This document shows, one piece after another, positions 55,632 to 64,000 of a DNA stretch of 64,000 nt (position 1 is its first letter; each line of letters begins with the position of its first letter). Origin of the DNA: Klebsiella pneumoniae. Lineage in GTDB: Bacteria; Desulfobacterota; Binatia; UBA12015. The notes beneath the pieces are model-generated. The model had not been told where the DNA came from and did not search any database. It worked only from the letters and a program-made list of their open reading frames with translations. The translations under genes and the position numbers were made by a program. The stretch lies in contig CAMBZJ010000016.1 of NCBI GenBank assembly GCA_945872365.1, positions 1 to 64,000 on the forward strand, read 5' to 3'.

Positions 55632-56423
55632 TCAGCGCCGTCCGAGCCGCGTCAGCACGTCGCGGCCCACGTCGGGCCGGTCGGTCACGATGCCGTCGAC
55701 ACCGAGGCGCAGCAGGCGTTCCATCTCGGCCGGATCGTCGATCGTCCAGACGTGGACTTCGAGCCCGACGTCGTGCGCGGCGGCGACCGAATCCGCAGTC
55801 ACGAGCTGCTTCCCCCCCCAGGCGGGAGGAATCTGCAAGGCGACACCGGGCGGGCAATATTCGGCGAGCCGGCCGCTTTCGAACCGGTCAAAGAATTCCA
55901 GGACGTCGGCCACCGAGGAACTCGTCCGAGCGCCGGGTGCGGCGCGCCGGATGGCGGCCATGATCTCCGGAGACTCCGCGGCGAGCAGCACGCGCTCGCG
56001 GGCTGTCGCCCGGTCGAGGTCGCCAAGGACCGCCCCGACGATGTCCGGCTCGGCCTGCTTGATCTCGATGTTGAGTGGCGCGTCCGGAAGCGCGTCGAGC
56101 AGTTCGGCGAGCGTGGGAACTCGGATCCCCCGCCCGCGGAAGGGATGCACCCCTTCGGCGCTCGCGAAGCGGTAGCCCGCGTCGAGGCGGCGCAATTCGG
56201 CGAGCGTCGTGCGTCTGACCTCGCCCGTGCCGTCGGTGGTGCGGTCGAGCGTCGGATCGTGGAGGACCACGATCGCCCCGTCCGCCGTCGCGTGCACGTC
56301 GAGTTCCAGGTGATCGGCGCCGGCGGCGAGACCGCCCCGGAAAGCCTCGAGCGTGTTCTCGGGGGCGAGCGCCGAGCCGCCGCGATGGGCGAACAGGCGC
56401 GGGCGAGGTGCCATCCGTCCCAT
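55632..56423 (-). CDS. Glycerophosphodiester phosphodiesterase
   Basis: FAHRGGSALAPENTLEAFRGGLAAGADHLELDVHATADGAIVVLHDPTLDRTTDGTG, VHVWTIDDP. Confidence 0.95.
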   Translation of the reverse strand: MGRMAPRPRLFAHRGGSALAPENTLEAFRGGLAAGADHLELDVHATADGAIVVLHDPTLDRTTDGTGEVRRTTLAELRRLDAGYRFASAEGVHPFRGRGIRVPTLAELLDALPDAPLNIEIKQAEPDIVGAVLGDLDRATARERVLLAAESPEIMAAIRRAAPGARTSSSVADVLEFFDRFESGRLAEYCPPGVALQIPPAWGGKQLVTADSVAAAHDVGLEVHVWTIDDPAEMERLLRLGVDGIVTDRPDVGRDVLTRLGRR

Positions 56424-56476
56424 ATGATCCGGCCGGATAGCATGGCCCGAGTCGCGGGCGAACTCGCCCGAGGTTG

Positions 56477-56494
56477 ACATACGACTTCGTATGT
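56477..56494. promoter_or_regulatory. 18-bp palindrome copy 1, ACATACGACTTCGTATGT
   Basis: 8-bp perfect arms around central CT; divergent promoter region. Confidence 0.75.
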
Positions 56495-56510
56495 GGGAAG
56501 TGAGTTTTCC

Positions 56511-56528
56511 ACATACGAATTCGTATGT
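56511..56528. promoter_or_regulatory. 18-bp palindrome copy 2, ACATACGAATTCGTATGT
   Basis: Fully symmetric; 34 bp start-to-start from copy 1; directly before RBS AAGGAGG. Confidence 0.8.
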
Positions 56529-56549
56529 CCAAGGAGGATCAGCCCGATC

Positions 56550-57653
56550 ATGGACCATCGCATCGAAATGCCCCTGCCGCCCGGCGGACCCCTCGAGTTC
56601 GTGCCGGGGGGCGCGCCCACCGCGTTCAACTGGGAGTACCGGGACGACCGGGAGCACCTCGCCACCCTCTACGAAAAGTCGAAACTCCTGCAGTGGAACG
56701 CGACGACCGACATCGACTGGTCGATCGACGTGGATCTGGAGCGCAACCCGCCGGGCTTCACGCCCGAAATCTTCAACCTGCTGACGCGGCCGCCGAAGCC
56801 CTTCGACGACAAGATGCTGCTCGAGTTCAAGACGCATCGCACGGCCTGGATGCTCTCCCAGTTCATGCACGGAGAGCAGGGAGCGCTGGTCGCGACAGCG
56901 GCGCTCGCGAGCGCGGTGCCCGATCTCGACGCGAAGTTCTACGCCTCGCAGCAGGTCGCGGACGAGGCGCGTCACGTCGAGGTCTATCGCCGGTACCTCA
57001 CGACCAAGGTAGGGCTCGCCTACCCGGTGAACCCGCACCTCGACACCCTGCTGGGCCAGATCGTGAGCGACAACCGCTGGGACATGATCTACCTCGGCAT
57101 GCAGATCATGGTCGAAGGTCTCGCGCTCGCCGCCTTCGGCTTCATGAACATCATGGAGCCCGAGGAGAAGCTGATCAACCAGATCACGACCTACGTGATC
57201 CGCGACGAAGCGCGCCACGTCGGCTTCGGCGTGCTCGCCCTGGGCGACGTCTACCGGCAGATGACCGCCTCCGAGATGAGGGTGCGCGAGGAGTTCGTCG
57301 TCGAGGCGTCCTACCTGATGCGCGACCGGCTCCTCATGGAGGAGGTCTGGGAGCGCATCGGGCTCGACAAGAAGACCTGGGTGGAGTGGTCGCTGCAGAC
57401 GCCGTTCATGAACGGCTTCCGGCAGATCCTGTTCTCCAAGATCGTGCCGAACCTGCGCCGGCTCGGGTTGCTCACGCCCTACGTGCGCGAGCACCTCGAC
57501 AAGATCGGCGTGCTGCAGTTCGAGCACCTGCCCGACTCGACGCAGGACGAGGGCGTCGCGATCCCGCCCGCGCTTATGCAGTTCTTCGGACAGCTCATGG
57601 CGCAGGGCGTGCAGATCGAGGTGCCGGCGGCACCCAACGGCTCGAAGTCCTGA
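56550..57653 (+). CDS. Ferritin-like diiron-carboxylate protein (paralog B)
   Basis: FMHGEQGAL, VADEARHVEVYRRYL, MQIMVEGLALAAFG, IRDEARHVGFGVL; colinear with paralog A. Confidence 0.8.
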   Translation: MDHRIEMPLPPGGPLEFVPGGAPTAFNWEYRDDREHLATLYEKSKLLQWNATTDIDWSIDVDLERNPPGFTPEIFNLLTRPPKPFDDKMLLEFKTHRTAWMLSQFMHGEQGALVATAALASAVPDLDAKFYASQQVADEARHVEVYRRYLTTKVGLAYPVNPHLDTLLGQIVSDNRWDMIYLGMQIMVEGLALAAFGFMNIMEPEEKLINQITTYVIRDEARHVGFGVLALGDVYRQMTASEMRVREEFVVEASYLMRDRLLMEEVWERIGLDKKTWVEWSLQTPFMNGFRQILFSKIVPNLRRLGLLTPYVREHLDKIGVLQFEHLPDSTQDEGVAIPPALMQFFGQLMAQGVQIEVPAAPNGSKS

Positions 57654-57677
57654 AGCGACTTCCGGCGCGCCCGCGAC

Positions 57678-58895
57678 TCACCAGTCGTGGGCGCGCCACC
57701 ACCACGCGCCCCACAGGTTCACCGCGATGCTGAGCGCGACCAGCGCCGGCAGCGGCCACCGGCGCAGTCCCGGGCGGTCGTCGTTGCGCAGGGCGAGCGC
57801 GACGATCAGGAACGGCGTGAAGTCGAGCGTGTAGCGAGCGCCGAATTGCCGCCAACCGTCCCAGAAGTAGCAGAGGTAGAGGAAGAGGGTGACCGCGCAG
57901 GCGGCGAGCGCGAGTCGGCCGACCGTGCGTGCGTCGGGAGTCCGCTCGCTCCACCCGCGACGCAGCAGCAGGAGGACGGCCGGCGTGGTCGCGACCAGGC
58001 CGAGTCCGTGGTCGGTGAGCGTGAGCCACGGCGCTGTCGACTGGAGCCCGGGGAAGCGCAGGAAGTAGACGACCAGGTTCCGGGGGATGTAGCGCAGGCT
58101 GAACGAGCCGAACTCGGGACGCAGCAGCGCCTGGTTGGCGAGCAGGTAGCCGTTGTTGGTCCACTCGCCGAAGCGGGCATGGTTGTAGAAGCCGAGCAGG
58201 AGTGCCGTCGCTGCGAGCGGTGCGGCGAACTCGACCGCCGTGCGCAGCGAAGGCCGGCGGCGCAGGGCCAGCACGAGGAATACCGGCGCGCCGAGCAGCG
58301 CGGGCGAACGACTGGTCGCCGCCACGGCCGAGAACAGACCCAGCAACCAAGGGTTGGCGGCGCCGGCCGCCTCGAGCCAGGCCAGGGTCAGCCCGGTGAC
58401 CGCGCAGAGGTGGGCGAGCAGCCAGGTGTTGCCGTACTGGGCGGCGAAGAGATGGACCGTCCCGAAGGCGAAGAGCAGCGTGCAGAGGTTCGCTGTTCGA
58501 CGCCCCACGCCGAGGGCGCCGAGGGCGAGGCGCATGAAGGCGACGTTGAGCGCCGCGAGCCCAATCGAGACGACGGCGATGTTGACCTGGTCGCCCCAGA
58601 GCCATGCAAAGGGTAGGAGGAGAACGGCGGGAAAAGGATCGAAGTAGACGTAGGCCTTGCCTTCGGAGTAGGCGAACTCGGTGAGCCAAGACGGGGGCTT
58701 GGGGATGTAGAGCCGTCCCTCGAGAAACGCGATCGAGAGGTGCAGGTGATAGTTGAAGAACATGAACCGGCCGTTGTAGGCGAGCCAGTAGACGAACAGC
58801 GCGAGCAGTCCGAGCAGGAGCGCGTCGACACGGACATGGGCCGGGCGATTTTCACCCGCCAAGGGAGCCTCCCTCGCCGCGTTCGTGGAGCCCAC
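57678..58895 (-). CDS. Polytopic membrane protein, probable GT-C-like glycosyltransferase (start uncertain)
   Basis: Many TM helices; NYHLHLSIAFLEGRLYIPKPP, YVYFDPFPAVLLLPFAW. Confidence 0.65.
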   Translation of the reverse strand: MGSTNAAREAPLAGENRPAHVRVDALLLGLLALFVYWLAYNGRFMFFNYHLHLSIAFLEGRLYIPKPPSWLTEFAYSEGKAYVYFDPFPAVLLLPFAWLWGDQVNIAVVSIGLAALNVAFMRLALGALGVGRRTANLCTLLFAFGTVHLFAAQYGNTWLLAHLCAVTGLTLAWLEAAGAANPWLLGLFSAVAATSRSPALLGAPVFLVLALRRRPSLRTAVEFAAPLAATALLLGFYNHARFGEWTNNGYLLANQALLRPEFGSFSLRYIPRNLVVYFLRFPGLQSTAPWLTLTDHGLGLVATTPAVLLLLRRGWSERTPDARTVGRLALAACAVTLFLYLCYFWDGWRQFGARYTLDFTPFLIVALALRNDDRPGLRRWPLPALVALSIAVNLWGAWWWRAHDW

Positions 58896-58897
58896 GC

Positions 58898-59602
58898 ATG
58901 AGCAAGCGCCTTTCCAGCCTCTCGGCCTCCTTCCCCGCCCACAACGAGGAAGACAACGTCGGGCCGATGATCGAGGACCTGGTCACCGCACTACCCGACT
59001 TCGCCGAGCGCTTCGAGGTGATCGTCGTGGACGACGGTTCCCGTGACCGCACCTTCGAGCGCGCTTCGGCGATCGCCGCGCGCGATCAGCGGGTGCGCGT
59101 GATCCGCCACGAGGTGAATCGCGGATACGGGGCGGCGGTCTGGACCGGGCTCGCGTCGGGCACCATGGACTACGCGTTCTTCACCGATGGCGACCGCCAG
59201 TTCGACGTCCGCCAGGTCGGCGACCTGATCGCGCGGATCGACGGCGCCGACGTCGTCGTCGGCTGGCGGCTCGACCGCAAGGACAACGCGATCCGCATCG
59301 CAAATGCACACGCCTGGAACGGGCTGATCCGCAACCTGCTCAACGTCCCGGTGCGCGACGTCGACTGCGCGTTCAAGCTCTTCCGCCGCGAGGTGCTCGC
59401 CGGACTCGAGATCGAGGCCGGCGGTGCGATGTTCTCCTCCGAACTGCTCGCGCGCCTCGCGGCGCGTGGTGTGCGGATCGTCGAGGTGCCGGTGCGCCAT
59501 CTGCCGCGGGAGCATGGGAAGTCCTCGGGCGGTAACCCGCGCGTCATCGCGCGGGCCTTCTACGAACTCTTCAAGCTGTACCGCAAGCTCCAGCGTACCT
59601 GA
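58898..59602 (+). CDS. Glycosyltransferase family 2 (polyprenyl-phosphate mannosyl/glucosyl transferase-like)
   Basis: FPAHNEEDNVGPMIEDL, VIVVDDGSRDRT, FFTDGDRQFD. Confidence 0.93.
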   Translation: MSKRLSSLSASFPAHNEEDNVGPMIEDLVTALPDFAERFEVIVVDDGSRDRTFERASAIAARDQRVRVIRHEVNRGYGAAVWTGLASGTMDYAFFTDGDRQFDVRQVGDLIARIDGADVVVGWRLDRKDNAIRIANAHAWNGLIRNLLNVPVRDVDCAFKLFRREVLAGLEIEAGGAMFSSELLARLAARGVRIVEVPVRHLPREHGKSSGGNPRVIARAFYELFKLYRKLQRT

Positions 59603-59622
59603 TCCGTCGAGTCGGAGGCCTC

Positions 59623-60606
59623 TCAGCTCCCCTTCTGCAGTTCGGGATCGATGATCGCCTTGAAGGACTCGAGCGGCATGGCGCCGGCTAGACGTCGCCC
59701 GTTCACGAAGAAGGTCGGGGTCGAACTGACGCCGACCTCCTCGGCCTCGGCGAGCGAAGTGGCGATCGCTGCCTTGGTCTCGCCCTTGTCGAGGCAGTCC
59801 TTCACCTTGGCTCCGTCCGCACCCGACTCCTTGGCGACCTTGAGCAGCGCGTCGGTCGCGCCCTCGGCCTCGATCGAGGCGGCCTTCGCGAACACCGCCG
59901 AGTGGTACTTCCAGTAGGCATCGTTGCCGGAGAGCTTGTTGATGCAGAGGCCGATCAGCGAGGCGGTCTCCGCCCAGGGATGGATCTGCGTGAGCGGGAA
60001 CTGCTTGTAGACGAAGCGCACCTTGTCGCCGTAGGCCTTGAGGACCTCCTGCTCGATGATGACATGCGCCTTGGCGCAGTAGGGGCACTGGAAGTCCGAG
60101 TACTCGACGATCGTCACCTTGGCGTCCTTGGGGCCGCGCGACGGGTCCTCGGGGTGGATCTTGATCTTCTCGAGCACCGCCATGACCGGGTCGACCGTCA
60201 GGTCGATCGGTTCCGCCTTCATGAACCAGCGCCCATCCTGGGAGAGCAGGAACTTGAGTTCCTGCGACTGCTCGCCGCGGGACAACTTCAACGTGACGTC
60301 GTAAAGGCCCGGGACCTGCGAGGGTTTCATCTCGCCCACGTCCAGAGTGACGTCGGCGGGGATCTGTCCCTGGCCCTCGAAGTAGCGCTTCACCTGTTCG
60401 GCGACCTTGGCGCGGTCGGGCACGGCGGCCGGGGCGGCGGCGGGTGCGGCCGCCGCAGGGGCTGCATGGTCGGACGCGGCGGCGTGCGGCGCCTCCTTCG
60501 AAGCGCCCGAGGGAACCTCTCCGGGGGCGGCGCAGGCCGCAAAGCTCGTCGCGAGCAGGACCGGGAGGGCAAAACGGCGCGTGAGGCGCGCGGTGCGATC
60601 ATTCAT
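59623..60606 (-). CDS. DsbA-family thiol oxidoreductase (lipoprotein-like N-terminus, Ala/Pro linker)
   Basis: YSDFQCPYCAKAH, GVSSTPTFFVNGRRLAGAMP; lipobox SFAACAAP. Confidence 0.92.
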   Translation of the reverse strand: MNDRTARLTRRFALPVLLATSFAACAAPGEVPSGASKEAPHAAASDHAAPAAAAPAAAPAAVPDRAKVAEQVKRYFEGQGQIPADVTLDVGEMKPSQVPGLYDVTLKLSRGEQSQELKFLLSQDGRWFMKAEPIDLTVDPVMAVLEKIKIHPEDPSRGPKDAKVTIVEYSDFQCPYCAKAHVIIEQEVLKAYGDKVRFVYKQFPLTQIHPWAETASLIGLCINKLSGNDAYWKYHSAVFAKAASIEAEGATDALLKVAKESGADGAKVKDCLDKGETKAAIATSLAEAEEVGVSSTPTFFVNGRRLAGAMPLESFKAIIDPELQKGS

Positions 60607-60785
60607 TTGAGAGTCTCCTTCGGGCGCGCGGCTGCGCACCTCCCGTTCGGGCGGCGGACACGGCTCCGCAGGCGGCCGCGCAAGATCGGGCGAGGTGTAA
60701 GCCCAGCCCCCTGCCCTGTCAAACCTGCCGTCCCCGGGCGCGCGACCGAGGGGCTTGCGCCGGGGACGCCTGCACCAGGCCCCGC

Positions 60786-61381
60786 TCAGGCGAGTCCCGA
60801 CATCTCCTTCATGAGATCCTCCATGCTCTGCTTCGGCGGCGGGGCCGCGAAGAAGGCCTCGTCCATCGCCGCACCGAGCGCCTCCGGCTCCCAGACCGCG
60901 TGCTTGAAGTCCCCGACCTGTCGCACCGCCTGCCAGCCGCGGAACAGGTTGAAACGACCGTTGCCCGCGCGGAACACCTCGCCGTGGACGTGGCCGGCAC
61001 GAACACTCGCCAGCCAGACCACGAGCGGCGCGACATGGGCCGGTCCCGCCGCGTCCATCATCTTTGCCGGCACCTGCTCGACGGTCCCGCGGCCCATGGC
61101 CTCGGTGGTAAGCCGGGTGATCGCGCTCGGTGCGATCGCGTTCGCGGTCACACCGTAGCGCGCCATCTCCTTGTCGACGATGACCGTGAGCGCCGCGATG
61201 CCCGCCTTGGCGGCGCCGTAGTTCGTCTGGCCGACGTTGCAGAGGAGCCCGGAGTCCGAAGACGTATTGATGATGCGCCCCTGCAGGTCGTTGCCCTTCT
61301 TGTGCTCCTCGCGCCAGTAGACGCAGGCATGGCGCGAAAGGTTGAAGGTGTGACGATCGCAACCCTTCCTTCGAGCAACAT
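60786..61381 (-). pseudogene. Short-chain dehydrogenase/reductase with out-of-frame central deletion (C-terminal half reads as ORF 60786-61166)
   Basis: N-terminal MLLEGRVAIVT then, in another frame, TFNLSRHACVYWREEHKKGNDLQGRIINTSSDSGLLCNVGQTNYGAAKAGIAALTVIVDKEMARYGVTANAIAPSAITR; Rossmann TGxxxGxG segment absent. Confidence 0.85.
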
Positions 61382-61518
61382 GTTGTCCTCCCGGTTCCGT
61401 TTCCGCAGGGCCGGGCCGACCGACCGTGGAGCGGCACGACTAGCGCGCGGCGCGCGCGGCAGGCAAACGGAGACGCCCGGGTTGTGTGCCGGCTGCGTCG
61501 CGTGCAGAATGCGAAGTC

Positions 61519-62091
61519 ATGCCTCTCCTGCTGCTGCTCGGGCTGGTCGTCGCGGCGGTCCTCTGGGCGATCGCGACCTACAACGGACTCGTCTCGCTCA
61601 AGAACGGCGCCGACGGCGCCTGGCGGCAGATCGACGTCCAGCTCCGCCGCAGGCACGACCTGGTTCCGAACCTCGTCGAGACGGTCCGCGGCGCGATGGA
61701 CTTCGAGAAGAGCACCCTTGAATCGGTCATCGCGGCGCGCGCGCGCGCGGTCGACGCCCGGGGACCGGCCGAGTCCGCCACGGCCGAGCGCGAACTCACG
61801 AGTTCCCTCGGGCGCCTCTTTGCGGTCGTCGAGCACTACCCCGACCTGAAGTCGAACCAGAACATTCTCCAGCTCCAGGAGGAACTGACCAACACCGAGA
61901 ACCTCGTGTCGTTCGCCCGCCAGCGCTACAACGACGTCGCCCAGCGCCTCAACACCCGCCGCGAGGCCTTCCCCGGGAACCTGATCGCGGCGCGTTTCGG
62001 CTTCGCTGCGCGCGAGTACTTCGAGGCGAGTGCCGTCGACGCGGAACCGCCGCGGGTCTCGCTCGGTGCCCCGCCCGCGCCGCGCACCTGA
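61519..62091 (+). CDS. lemA: LemA family protein
   Basis: TM then YNGLVSLKNGADGAWRQIDVQLRRRHDLVPNLVETV, NILQLQEELTNTENLVSFARQRYNDV. Confidence 0.94.
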   Translation: MPLLLLLGLVVAAVLWAIATYNGLVSLKNGADGAWRQIDVQLRRRHDLVPNLVETVRGAMDFEKSTLESVIAARARAVDARGPAESATAERELTSSLGRLFAVVEHYPDLKSNQNILQLQEELTNTENLVSFARQRYNDVAQRLNTRREAFPGNLIAARFGFAAREYFEASAVDAEPPRVSLGAPPAPRT

Positions 62092-62113
62092 CGACTCGGG
62101 CGGCGAGGCGGCG

Positions 62114-63040
62114 ATGATCGACTTCGCGAGCGCCGCTGCGTCCAACCGCCGTCGCTCGGGGCTCCTGATCGCGCTGCTGGCGTTCATCGCCCTGGCGACC
62201 GGGCTCGCGCTCGACGCCTCCGGCCCGGGCCTGCCCCTGTTCACGCTCGGCATGCTCGGCGGGACCGTGGGCGGCACGCTGCTCGCCGACCGCTCGGGCG
62301 ACGCCATGGTCCTGGCGTCGCTCCGGGCCCGCCCGGTCGACGAGGCCATCCCGGAACAGGCGCAGTTCGCGAACCTGGTCGAGGAGATGGCCGTCTCGGC
62401 CGGCCTGCCCACGCCCCGCGTCATGCTGGTCGACGACCCCGCGCCCAATGCTCTCGCGACCGGACGCGACCCGGAGCACGCGACCATCGCGGCGACCACG
62501 GGGCTCCTCGCCACGCTCGACCGGGCGGAGACGCAGGGCGTCGTCGCACACGAGATGGCGCACGTCGGCAACCGCGACACGCGCATCGGCGTCGTGCTCG
62601 CCGTGCTGCTGGGCGCGATCGCACTCGTCGCCGACTTCGCCTGGCGGCTCGGGATGGACGACGACGGAAACGACCGAGACCGTTCCCTCGGGCCGATCTT
62701 CCTCCTCGCCGCCGCGCTGGCGCCGGTCGCCTCCCGTCTGGTCGCCTTCGCCATCTCGCGCCAGCGCGAGTACCTGGCCGACGCGACCGCGGTCGAACTC
62801 ACCCGCAATCCGCTCGCCCTCGCGAGCGCCCTCGAACGGATCTCCTCGCACCCGCGGCCCACCCGACGCGGCGTGCAGGGCACCGCCCACCTCTTCTTCG
62901 CGGCCCCCCGGACCACCTGGGGCGACCGCCGTCGCGGCTGGCTCGCCGATCTCTGGGCGACGCACCCCCCGGTCGCGGACCGGATCGCGCGCCTGCTCGC
63001 GATGGCCGGGGCCGGCGACGGTTCGCACGACCATGCCTGA
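62114..63040 (+). CDS. M48-family zinc metallopeptidase (HtpX-like)
   Basis: VVAHEMAHVGNRDTR (HExxH), RQREYLADATAVELTRNP. Confidence 0.94.
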   Translation: MIDFASAAASNRRRSGLLIALLAFIALATGLALDASGPGLPLFTLGMLGGTVGGTLLADRSGDAMVLASLRARPVDEAIPEQAQFANLVEEMAVSAGLPTPRVMLVDDPAPNALATGRDPEHATIAATTGLLATLDRAETQGVVAHEMAHVGNRDTRIGVVLAVLLGAIALVADFAWRLGMDDDGNDRDRSLGPIFLLAAALAPVASRLVAFAISRQREYLADATAVELTRNPLALASALERISSHPRPTRRGVQGTAHLFFAAPRTTWGDRRRGWLADLWATHPPVADRIARLLAMAGAGDGSHDHA

Positions 63041-63896
63041 ACCGCTCCTGTACCGCGTCCCGCATTCCCAGGTGGATGTCCTCGCCGAGTGGCGGATGTC
63101 GGGCCTGCTCGGACTGCTCGAACAGGCCGCGATCGAGGCCTCGACCGATGTCGGCCTCGGACCGGCCTGGTACGCGCGGTCGCGGCGGACGTGGATCGTG
63201 CGGCGCACGCGGGTCGAACGGCGACTCCCGGTGGGCGGCGGTGACCTGCTCGAGGTGCGGACCCGGGTGCTCGACTGGCGGCGCGCGCGCTCGCTGCGCC
63301 GCTACGAGGTCCGGCTGCACGCGCCCGGGCGCGACACGCGCATCGCGGCGCCACCCCTCGAACCCGATGGCAGCGCACCGCTGGTCGCCGTCGCCGTCAC
63401 CGACTGGGTGTTCTACGACACCGCGAGCCGGCGTCCGGCGAGCATCCCCGAAGAGGTGTGCCGGGCCTTCGCGGGTGACCATCCAGTCGAGAACATGGCA
63501 CGCGCGACGGCGCCCGCAGCACCGGGCGGAGCCGCGACGACCCGAACCCTCGTGCGCGTGCGGCCGTCGCACGTCGATCACCTCGGACATCCGAACAACG
63601 CCGTCTGGGCCGAGTTCCTCGAGGACGCCGCGCGCGACCTGCTCGGCGTGCGAACCGTCGCCGGCACACCGGCCGACGACGACGAAGGCGGCGCGACGCC
63701 GCGCCTGACCGCCCTCGACGTCGAGTACCTGGGCGACGCGGCGGTCGGCGACGAGGTCGAGATCGAAAGCGGGTCGACGGGCGATCTTGGGATCGCGCAG
63801 CAGGCCCGGCGAGGGAGCACGCGCCTGGTGCGGGCCGCCAGCCTCTGGGGCCGGGCGCGCCGCTCGACGATCCTCGGCGGCCCGCCCGGGACCTGA
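63033..63896 (+). CDS. Double hot-dog acyl-CoA thioesterase-like protein
   Basis: Two 4HBT-like halves: VDVLAEWRMSGLLGLLEQAAIEAS and VDHLGHPNNAVWAEFLEDAARDLL. Confidence 0.8.
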   Translation: MPEPLLYRVPHSQVDVLAEWRMSGLLGLLEQAAIEASTDVGLGPAWYARSRRTWIVRRTRVERRLPVGGGDLLEVRTRVLDWRRARSLRRYEVRLHAPGRDTRIAAPPLEPDGSAPLVAVAVTDWVFYDTASRRPASIPEEVCRAFAGDHPVENMARATAPAAPGGAATTRTLVRVRPSHVDHLGHPNNAVWAEFLEDAARDLLGVRTVAGTPADDDEGGATPRLTALDVEYLGDAAVGDEVEIESGSTGDLGIAQQARRGSTRLVRAASLWGRARRSTILGGPPGT

Positions 63897-63938
63897 GGTC
63901 GGGGCGGGGTGGACCGTCGGCCCGCCCCGCCCGCCGTC

Positions 63939-64000
63939 TCAGTGCGCGGTCGAGAAGCCCGCGTCGGGCAGGTCGAGGACGCTGCGGTCCTGCGACTGCA
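63939..64000 (-). CDS. C-terminal end of an unidentified gene running off the window (partial)
   Basis: Open frame ...SQDRSVLDLPDAGFSTAH-stop; too short to assign. Confidence 0.35.
   Translation of the reverse strand, partial: QSQDRSVLDLPDAGFSTAH

Noticed and set aside
59623-63378. 1251-aa minus-strand ORF
   Set aside because: Only 59623-60606 (DsbA-like) is convincing; upstream frame is antisense to LemA/M48/thioesterase genes and low-complexity.

Overview
High-GC bacterial chromosomal window, densely coded, apparently from an environmental (meta)genome; taxonomy cannot be assigned from the sequence alone. I support about 55 protein-coding genes. I found no rRNA or tRNA by eye, no CRISPR array, and no transposase, integrase or phage gene. 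Housekeeping and metabolic loci: mrp/apbC, cobB, pabB-pabC, uvrA, pdxB, gltB-gltD, Lrp/RidA, thiolase/acyl-CoA dehydrogenase/bacterioferritin, surA-pdxA-phosphomannomutase, MaoC pair, Bcp, O-methyltransferase, mgtE, GDPD, DsbA-like, LemA/M48. Most noteworthy: (1) a divergent locus at 36.1-42.5 kb with a tandem pair of dynamin-like GTPases, an SGNH hydrolase and a WbuC-type cupin on one strand, and on the other a 223-aa, almost purely Arg/Lys/Val/Ala period-4 repeat protein; (2) an 8-gene co-directional block at 1.7-12.4 kb that combines DUF1302/YCF48/RND/DUF1329 envelope genes with a complete Gld-like ABC transporter; (3) two paralogous ferritin-like diiron proteins flanking a FadR/GntR regulator and a GDPD, with two 18-bp palindromes in the divergent promoter; (4) several genes with clean-looking central deletions or truncations (dienelactone hydrolase, SDR, amino-acid permease, YHYH protein), which may be real decay or assembly artefacts. 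All family calls are from reading the translations; no database search was run.
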